DNA of 62,848 bases, taken from contig CAZHLG010000001.1 of NCBI GenBank assembly GCA_964533145.1, forward strand, positions 1 to 62,848, in the 5' to 3' direction. The notes below the pieces were generated by a model. It was not told the origin of the DNA, made no database searches, and was given only the letters and a program-made list of their open reading frames with translations. Origin of the DNA: CAITQP01 sp964533145. Lineage in GTDB: Bacteria > Patescibacteriota > Minisyncoccia > Phycocordibacterales > UBA9973. The translations under genes and the position numbers were made by a program. This document shows positions 56,403-62,848 of the stretch, in pieces (position 1 is the stretch's first letter; every line of letters begins with the position of its first letter).

Positions 56403-57788
56403 TTACCAGACAAGGGAGATTATGGCGGCAGCCCCGGCGACGACCATAAGGCCGGTGGTCAGCCAGCCGACCGTCGTGCCTATTTTTCGGTTCGCATGCT
56501 CCCCCATGACCCGCTTGCTGCTTGAAAGCCGGACGATGAACACGAGGATGACCGGGGCGATCACGGCGTTGGCTACGCCTGAATAAATAAGGGCTTTGAT
56601 CGGATCGAGACCGGTGAAGTTAAGCAGGATGCCGATGCCGATGGAGGCGATGATGACGCCGTAAAACGCGTACGCCTCACGCAGCTTGCGGTACAGGCCG
56701 TGCTTCCAGCCGAAGCTCTCCGAGATGGCGTATGAGGCGCTGCCGGCGAGCACGGGGATCGAGAGCATGCCCGTGCCGACGATGCCGAGCGAGAAGAGGA
56801 AGAAGCTCAGGTCGCCGGCGAAGGGTCTTAGCGCCTCGGCCGCGTCGGCGACGGTGCGGATCTCGGCGCCGCCAGTCATGAAGATGGCGCCGGCGCAGGC
56901 CGCAATGATGAAGAACATCACGGCGTTTGAGAACAGCATACCGCTCCAGACATCGGCACGGACATGCTTGATGTCTTTGTCCTCCACGCGCTGGTGCCAG
57001 ACGCGCTCGTCTTCCCTTCCTTGCAGATTCTGTTCCTCGACCTCCTGCGAAGTCTGCCAGAAAAAAAGATACGGCGAGATCGTCGTGCCGAGAATGGCGC
57101 AGATGAGCAAAATCTGGTCCTTTGAAAAATCGAGCGTCGGGCGGATGGCATGATGGATGACCTCGCCCCAGTTGAGATGCGCCATGATGGCCGAGAGCAC
57201 GTACGCGAAGAGCGCGAACGCCAGATACTTCAGGTATTTTGCGTAGCGCGCGTATGTCGTAAAGACCTGCAGAAGCAGGCAGACCAGGCCGAAGGCGATG
57301 ACAAGCAGTCCTGCTCCGAACTGCGGGGCGATCAGCCGCACGCTGCCGGCCATGGCGCCCAGGTTCGCGCCGATGTTGAACGTGTTGGCGATGAAGAGGA
57401 TCGACGTGACGAGGTACAGCGTCCATTTCGGGTAGCTGCGGCGGATATTCGCGGCAAGGCCGTGGCCCGTGACCACGCCGATGCGGGCGCACATTTCCTG
57501 CACGACGGCCATAAGCGGAAACGTGAACCATGAGAGCCAGAGCATCTGGAATCCGTACTGCGCGCCCGCCTGCGAATACGTCGCGATCCCGGCAGGATCG
57601 TCGTCTGCGGCGCCGGACGTGAGGCCGGGACCGAGCGTGTTCCAGTATTCTTCGGCGAGCTTGAACGGTTTTTTGCTGACAAGGGCGCGTTCCTTTTCTT
57701 CGACGAACTCGACTGCTTTTTCGAGTGCGACAGCCGGAGCCTCGAACGCTTTCTCGAGAGCGCTTTCTTCATGTTTCGTGTGTGCCAT
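56403..57788 (-). CDS. Nramp-related divalent metal transporter
   Basis: A 461-aa protein with about 11 membrane helices after a ~45-residue acidic, helical cytoplasmic extension (EESALEKAFEAPAVALEKAVEF). Helix 1 has LGPGLTSGAADDDPAGIATYSQAG, where D64-P65 matches the metal-binding DPG motif of Nramp proteins but with three Asp in a row (62-64) and Ala for Gly. The helix 6 region (ILGTTISPYLFFWQTSQEVEEQ) lacks the selectivity Met of canonical Nramp, a change shared with Nramp-related Mg2+ transporters. Mg2+ or Mn2+ import is therefore plausible. It is divergent from a CorA-like gene. Confidence 0.85.
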   Translation of the reverse strand: MAHTKHEESALEKAFEAPAVALEKAVEFVEEKERALVSKKPFKLAEEYWNTLGPGLTSGAADDDPAGIATYSQAGAQYGFQMLWLSWFTFPLMAVVQEMCARIGVVTGHGLAANIRRSYPKWTLYLVTSILFIANTFNIGANLGAMAGSVRLIAPQFGAGLLVIAFGLVCLLLQVFTTYARYAKYLKYLAFALFAYVLSAIMAHLNWGEVIHHAIRPTLDFSKDQILLICAILGTTISPYLFFWQTSQEVEEQNLQGREDERVWHQRVEDKDIKHVRADVWSGMLFSNAVMFFIIAACAGAIFMTGGAEIRTVADAAEALRPFAGDLSFFLFSLGIVGTGMLSIPVLAGSASYAISESFGWKHGLYRKLREAYAFYGVIIASIGIGILLNFTGLDPIKALIYSGVANAVIAPVILVFIVRLSSSKRVMGEHANRKIGTTVGWLTTGLMVVAGAAAIISLVW

Positions 57789-57796
57789 GTTGCTGC

Positions 57797-57802
57797 AGTA
57801 TA
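57797..57802 (-). promoter_or_regulatory. -10 box of the Nramp-related gene
   Basis: Minus-strand TATACT, 8 nt before ATG 57788. Confidence 0.6.
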
Positions 57803-57829
57803 CATCTTTTTGTTTTGGCCAGGAACGGG

Positions 57830-57835
57830 TATACT
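57830..57835 (+). promoter_or_regulatory. Leaderless -10 box of the CorA-like gene
   Basis: TATACT ending 6 nt before ATG 57842. Only 27 bp separate it from the divergent Nramp -10 box. Confidence 0.64.
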
Positions 57836-57841
57836 GTCTCC

Positions 57842-58743
57842 ATGTTGTCGCGATACTCCCATCAGAATCTGACCTGGATCGATCTTGAGTGCCCGACGCG
57901 CGAAGAAGCGGCGGCCGTTGGCGAAGAATACGGTCTGCATCCGCTCGTCGTCAGCGAGCTTTCCGTCCGTTCGGAACGCTGCAAAGTCGACACCTACCAG
58001 AATGCGCTCTATGCCGTACTGCGTTTCCCTGTCCGCAACCGTTCGACCGGCCACATCGAAGAGGCCGAGATCGATTTCGTGCTGCTCGGCGACACGCTCA
58101 TCACGACGCACTACGAGCTTGTCGATCCGCTGCATGATTTTGCGCGCATGTTCGAGGCTGGCACGCATCGCGGCATCTCGTCGTCCGGAGACCATGCAGG
58201 CATGCTCTTTTTCCTGCAGATGCGGGAGCTCTACAAGCACACGTTCTTCATCCTCGAATCGACCGAGGCTATGATCCGCGAGATCGAAAAGGAGGTATTC
58301 AAAGGCAAGGAAGATGCCATGGTGGAGCGGCTCTCGAAAGCTTCGAGCGCCGTGCTCGACATCCGCGCTGCGCTCCGTTCGCATAAAGAGATGCTCCGCT
58401 CTGTCTCGCAGTCCGGCGGCCGCATGTACGGCCCGGAGTTCGGCAGCTATATGGCTGTCGTCGAGGGCGAGTATGCGCACATCGAACAGGCGCTCGAAGA
58501 AAGCCGGCAAATGGTCTCCGATCTTCGCCGCACGAACGATTCGCTTCTTTCGTCGAAGACCAACGCAATCATCAAGACACTGACCGTCATCTCCATCGTG
58601 TTCGCTCCGCTCAATCTGACGGCGTTCATATTCGCGATGCATTCTCCGTATATCGAGCTCGAGACTCCAGAGAAGCTTGCCGCAGTGTTCGGCGCTATGG
58701 GTCTCATGTGCCTCGGATCGATCCTCTATTTCCGCTCGAAAAA

Positions 58744-58753
<10 letters not shown>
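57842..58753 (+). CDS. CorA-like transporter without the GMN motif
   Basis: A 303-aa protein with the CorA plan: N-terminal alpha/beta cytoplasmic domain (LTWIDLECPTREEAAAVGEEYGLHPLVV, VDTYQNALYAVLRFPV), long helix bundle (IEKEVFKGKEDAMVERLSKA, EQALEESRQMVSDLRRTNDSLLSSKTNAIIKTLTVISIVFAPL), and two C-terminal membrane helices. The pore-entry signature GMN of CorA is replaced by F264-A-M-H-S268 (LTAFIFAMHSPY). Most CorA family proteins keep GMN for hydrated Mg2+ selection, so ion specificity is uncertain; efflux or Zn-type transport is possible. cysS starts inside its last codons (10-nt overlap). Confidence 0.85.
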
Positions 58754-60174
<1,421 letters not shown>

Positions 60175-60182
60175 TCTACCTC

Positions 60183-60671
60183 CTAAAAACCGATAGTAAG
60201 AGCGCGTTCCATAATTCTGTCCCCGATCCTTTTCCAATCAAAATACTTCTTATATTCCGAAGGATCTATAATTGCTATTTTTGAAACGCTACCTGCCGGA
60301 TCACTCACGAATTCCCCGAGCGGCTTAATTTCGGCAACCACACGAAGCTGGTATGCATAGGATGCGTCACGCGTATCGATGACTTTTTGATAACCTACCG
60401 GTTTCCATGCGAGCACTTCCATGTTAGTTTCCTCAAGTATCTCGCGGCGGAATGTTTGATCAAAAGTCTCGCCTGATTCAATTGTTCCTCCGGGCAACCC
60501 CCATGTTCCCTTCTTTCCGTTGTAGACAACCACGATCTTCTGCTCCGGAGTGAAGCAGACGCCATACACTTGCCGACATTCCGCGTACGGCAAGATCGAA
60601 AAATCATCGCAATCCTCGTATTGCATTCTGTACTCGACCCCACTGTGTCCGGTAAGTATTTCTTCTATCAT
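60183..60671 (-). CDS. Nudix hydrolase
   Basis: A 162-aa protein with a complete Nudix box, G62-x5-E68-x7-R76-E77-I-L-E80-E81 (GGTIESGETF, RREILEETN). It hydrolyses a nucleoside diphosphate linked to another group; the substrate cannot be told. It overlaps the histidine kinase gene by 4 nt (ATGA) and is last in that operon. It is somewhat more AT-rich than its neighbours. Its stop lies 8 bp from the convergent cysS stop with no terminator between them. Confidence 0.92.
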   Translation of the reverse strand: MIEEILTGHSGVEYRMQYEDCDDFSILPYAECRQVYGVCFTPEQKIVVVYNGKKGTWGLPGGTIESGETFDQTFRREILEETNMEVLAWKPVGYQKVIDTRDASYAYQLRVVAEIKPLGEFVSDPAGSVSKIAIIDPSEYKKYFDWKRIGDRIMERALTIGF

Positions 60672-62038
60672 GCTGCTTTAAGCTCGATCGCAAAGGTGGA
60701 GCCTTTGCCTGCACCCGGGGAATGGATGGAAATGTGGCCGCCGTGCGCTTCCACGATCTGCTTGGCCAGATACAGCCCGAGACCCGAGCCGCCGGTGTTC
60801 ATCTTGCCGCCTTCGCCGCGGCTGAACTTCTGGAACAGGCGGTCCTGTTCGTCCGGCGCGATGCCGACACCCGTATCCGCGACCGCGAAGTGTACCGTTG
60901 CCCCGGCAACCTTGGTGACTGAGACGACGATCGAGCCCTGCTGTGTGTATTTGATGGCGTTGTCGACGATATTGAGCACTACCTGGCGCATTTTTTCCAT
61001 GTCGCCGAGCACCATGTACGGCGGCTGGCCGTCCGTGCGGAACTCAAGCTTAAGGCCTTTCTTTTCGGCGGTGATGGAGAGATCGGTTGCGATATCCTTG
61101 GCTGTCTTCTCCATGTCGAACGGAGCCATGGTGTATTTCATGCCGCCCGATTCGATCTTCGAGACATTGAGCAGATCCTCCACGACCTTTGTGAGGTGCG
61201 TGCTCGATTCGTAGACCCGATTGATGGCTTCCTTCTGCTTCTCGTCCACGCTGCCGAAGGAGCCGTCGAGCAAGAGCGACGTATAGCCGCGGATCGCCGT
61301 GAGCGGGCTTCTGAGCTGATGCGCCGCAAGCGAAAGGAACTCCGTTTTGAGCTTGTCGAGGCTTTGCAGCTTCTCGTTGGCGCGGCGCAGATCTTCCGCC
61401 GCAAGTGCCTTATCGACGGCCAGGGAGATCACGTTGACGATGGATGCGACGATATCCTTTTCGTAGTCCGGCAGCGAGCGGTATTCGCGGTTCATGCTCA
61501 CGAGCAGCATGCCGAGCACGCGATCGCCGAGCGCGAGCGGATACGCAAGCGACGCCTTAAGATGCGCCCGTTCGGCAAGCGTGGCGATGTCTGCATCCGA
61601 AAGAACGCCGTTCTTGAGGATGTGGCCGAACGGTTTGTCGGTGATGGACCTGCGCTTCTCGAAAAGATCTCCGTAGAACGGCCGGGCCGAAGCCTGGCCG
61701 ATGGTGGCGCCGTCGAGCGATATCCCGGTCGAAAGCAGCAGTTCCTTGCAGCGGGCGGAGCGCGACGCGCCGATTTCCTCAAGCGAATCTCCGTCGGCAT
61801 GATACAGCCAGACGCTCACGCTCTCGTAGTTGAGCGCTTCGCGCACCGACTCTGACACGTTGCGCGCAAGATCCGCAGGCTTGAGCGCCAGAATGCTCGT
61901 CTCGTAGAGATGTCCGAGCAGCGACAGCGCCTTGTTCTTGGTCGAAAGCTCCGCATTGCGCTTGTAGAGCATTTCGTTGATGTCCGCCGCCGAAGGCTGC
62001 GTCTCGGGCTGTTTTTTTGTCCGTGCAAAAAGCGACAT
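60668..62038 (-). CDS. Soluble GAF-domain sensor histidine kinase
   Basis: A 456-aa kinase without membrane segments. A short coiled coil (INEMLYKRNAELSTKNKALSLL) leads to a GAF domain (about 40-215; VSVWLYHADGDSLEEIG, ASLAYPLALGDRVLGMLLVS). HisKA follows with phospho-acceptor His240 in FLSLAAHQLRSPLTAIRGY, then the ATPase with N box (VLNIVDNAIKY), G1 (ADTGVGI), F box (FQKFSRGEGG) and G2 (GGSGLGLYL). All catalytic parts are intact. No response regulator is in the visible operon. The partner is probably the 97-aa protein upstream (6-nt gap) and the membrane sensor-like protein before it. Confidence 0.94.
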   Translation of the reverse strand: MSLFARTKKQPETQPSAADINEMLYKRNAELSTKNKALSLLGHLYETSILALKPADLARNVSESVREALNYESVSVWLYHADGDSLEEIGASRSARCKELLLSTGISLDGATIGQASARPFYGDLFEKRRSITDKPFGHILKNGVLSDADIATLAERAHLKASLAYPLALGDRVLGMLLVSMNREYRSLPDYEKDIVASIVNVISLAVDKALAAEDLRRANEKLQSLDKLKTEFLSLAAHQLRSPLTAIRGYTSLLLDGSFGSVDEKQKEAINRVYESSTHLTKVVEDLLNVSKIESGGMKYTMAPFDMEKTAKDIATDLSITAEKKGLKLEFRTDGQPPYMVLGDMEKMRQVVLNIVDNAIKYTQQGSIVVSVTKVAGATVHFAVADTGVGIAPDEQDRLFQKFSRGEGGKMNTGGSGLGLYLAKQIVEAHGGHISIHSPGAGKGSTFAIELKAA

Positions 62039-62045
62039 CCTATGA

Positions 62046-62339
62046 TTACTGCTTGAGCGTCGCGGGGATTTCGTCAGACGGGATGTCGGCAGTGAGGTCC
62101 GTGACCGCCTCGCGGCAGATCTCGCGGGACAGCTTGCCGAAGAGCTTCTCGTAGCGCTCGACGAGCGCATTGATGACGGTTTTCGGATCGCCGACGACCG
62201 ATGCCTGACCCAGGTCTTTGCTGACGGAGAGTCCGTCGACCTTCGCAGCCTCGCTCCAGGCGAGCGGGCCGATGATGGCCTCCTGCTCCTTGATTATCCG
62301 GAGCGAAATCTGAGTGAAAATACTGAGCGTGGTTTCCAT
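62046..62339 (-). CDS. 97-aa protein cotranscribed with the histidine kinase
   Basis: METTLSIFTQISLRIIKEQEAIIGPLAWSEAAKVDGL and the rest, ending TADIPSDEIPATLKQ: a small soluble helical protein, no Cys, no known motif. It sits 7 nt before the kinase start and 4 nt after the membrane protein stop, so the three form an operon. A role in signalling is inferred from position. ATG 62339 is used; the longer frame to 62378 would overlap the upstream gene. Confidence 0.72.
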   Translation of the reverse strand: METTLSIFTQISLRIIKEQEAIIGPLAWSEAAKVDGLSVSKDLGQASVVGDPKTVINALVERYEKLFGKLSREICREAVTDLTADIPSDEIPATLKQ

Positions 62340-62343
62340 ATAC

Positions 62344-62847
62344 TTAGGCTTCTTTGATTGAAGTAAATATCGTGCCAATATTCACCAGAGCAAGTGTCAT
62401 GAAAAAATAAGAGACCAGATACATATAGTCATTCACACCGCCCACATACCATGTTCCGGCGTTTACTTGATAGAGAAAAGTAAAGTCCGACAGATATTGA
62501 ATCACTAGTGCACACAGGAGGAATAATATCGGTTTCCGCAGACTTCCGCCTAGACTGTTTTTGCTGAAGAGTAATGCCATGAGGGCGATCGACACATACA
62601 CTGCTTGTCCGAGCGGATAGCCGAAGTCCAGGACTGTCTTTAGGCTAAAACTGCCGTCGAAAACATAACCTCTAAGAAACACCGTATACGAGAGGCAGAG
62701 CATGATGAGTGCCAGTACGACGGAAATCAACTTCCCCTTCCAAGAACGAGCGGATGATTTCATGCCGCTGACCAAGGCGAGGTAATAAGCTCCTATTACG
62801 TAAAAAACGACGCTTCCAAAAAAGCCGATATCTCCGAGCGACGGATA
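62344..62847 (-). CDS. Membrane sensor-like protein, N-terminus outside the window
   Basis: The frame is open to the window edge; 167 codons are visible. It has about five membrane helices (VVFYVIGAYYLALVSGM, LISVVLALIMLCLSYTVFL, LGQAVYVSIALMALLF, PILFLLCALVIQYLSDFTFLY, YMYLVSYFFMTLALVNIGTIF). YPSLGDIGFFGSVVFY at the start and DFGYPLGQAVYVSIALM resemble the repeated P-S-x-x-D-x-x-F/Y motifs of 7TM sensor domains fused to kinases and diguanylate cyclases. With the soluble kinase downstream, a split 7TM sensor/kinase pair is a reasonable guess. It is visibly more AT-rich than the kinase gene. ATG 62763 or TTG 62775 are not likely starts since the frame continues upstream. Confidence 0.65.
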   Translation of the reverse strand, partial: YPSLGDIGFFGSVVFYVIGAYYLALVSGMKSSARSWKGKLISVVLALIMLCLSYTVFLRGYVFDGSFSLKTVLDFGYPLGQAVYVSIALMALLFSKNSLGGSLRKPILFLLCALVIQYLSDFTFLYQVNAGTWYVGGVNDYMYLVSYFFMTLALVNIGTIFTSIKEA

Positions 62848-62848
62848 T

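Overview
The window is a gene-dense, GC-rich bacterial chromosome segment. It most resembles a member of the Candidate Phyla Radiation (Patescibacteria), probably Parcubacteria-like. I infer this from the set of traits rather than from any marker tree: stripped-down aminoacyl-tRNA synthetases (AlaRS of 582 aa ending after the editing domain, AspRS of 464 aa without the GAD insertion), many very small proteins, compact operons with 4-nt ATGA overlaps, a small-genome style of gene order, and a PilM-like/baseplate-J-like pair beside the ribosomal genes. Ribosomal protein bL9 is present, which some other CPR branches lack. Peptidoglycan synthesis and hydrolysis genes show a walled cell. I found no rRNA, tRNA, CRISPR array, insertion sequence or prophage.

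Layout. 1-3.4 kb: end of mnmA, an MgtC-like protein, a predicted 43-codon gene with its own promoter and terminator, a short alaS, and an orphan gene whose start codon lies inside a perfect 33-bp palindrome. 3.4-10.2 kb: PilM-like and baseplate-J-like proteins, then infA-rpmJ-rpsM-rpsK-rpsD-rpoA-rplQ-rplM-rpsI. 10.2-14 kb: a one-domain DNA alkyltransferase, then grpE and dnaK around a divergent PaaX/Cas2-like regulator. 14-27.7 kb (plus strand): secreted and unknown small proteins, a PIF1-like helicase, a giant surface protein fusing a beta-helix stalk to an LCAT-like hydrolase, an ATP-cone nuclease, rsmI, a CtpA protease, rplI and an MFS transporter. 27.7-33.3 kb: rpmA, secreted Ada-like and CAP-domain proteins, then a DNA-damage-flavoured group (AlkD-like, YgjP-like, EVE domain, a LexA-like repressor under its own SOS-type operator, RadC). 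33.3-36 kb: an ECF sigma factor, a membrane anti-sigma candidate and a secreted coiled-coil protein in one overlapping operon. 36-51.9 kb (minus strand): KGG protein, methyltransferase, three wall-related proteins (lysozyme-like, DUF2914, M23), gltX, and one tightly coupled run scpA-scpB-dacA-murE-mraY-ftsW-murG, then aspS and trpS. 52-62.8 kb: dnaB-recR, an AT-richer ABC exporter, rplU, a divergent Nramp/CorA pair, cysS, and a Nudix/soluble histidine kinase/7TM-like sensor group that runs off the window.

The strongest system-level signal is promoter architecture. In about 27 transcription units a TANNNT -10 box, often preceded by TGC, lies 6-11 nt before the start codon; in 16 of them the gap is exactly 6 nt, which puts the predicted +1 on the first base of the start codon. 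These genes are therefore probably transcribed as leaderless mRNAs. A smaller set (dnaK, the lexA operon, several small secreted proteins, the 43-codon gene) has classical -35/-10 promoters with 16-17 bp spacers and short leaders. Shine-Dalgarno sequences at useful spacing are scarce. The other notable items are the SOS box filling the spacer of the lexA promoter, the palindrome over a start codon at 2913-2945, the beta-helix/LCAT surface hydrolase, the sigma/anti-sigma operon, and several synthetases and transporters with changed signature residues.
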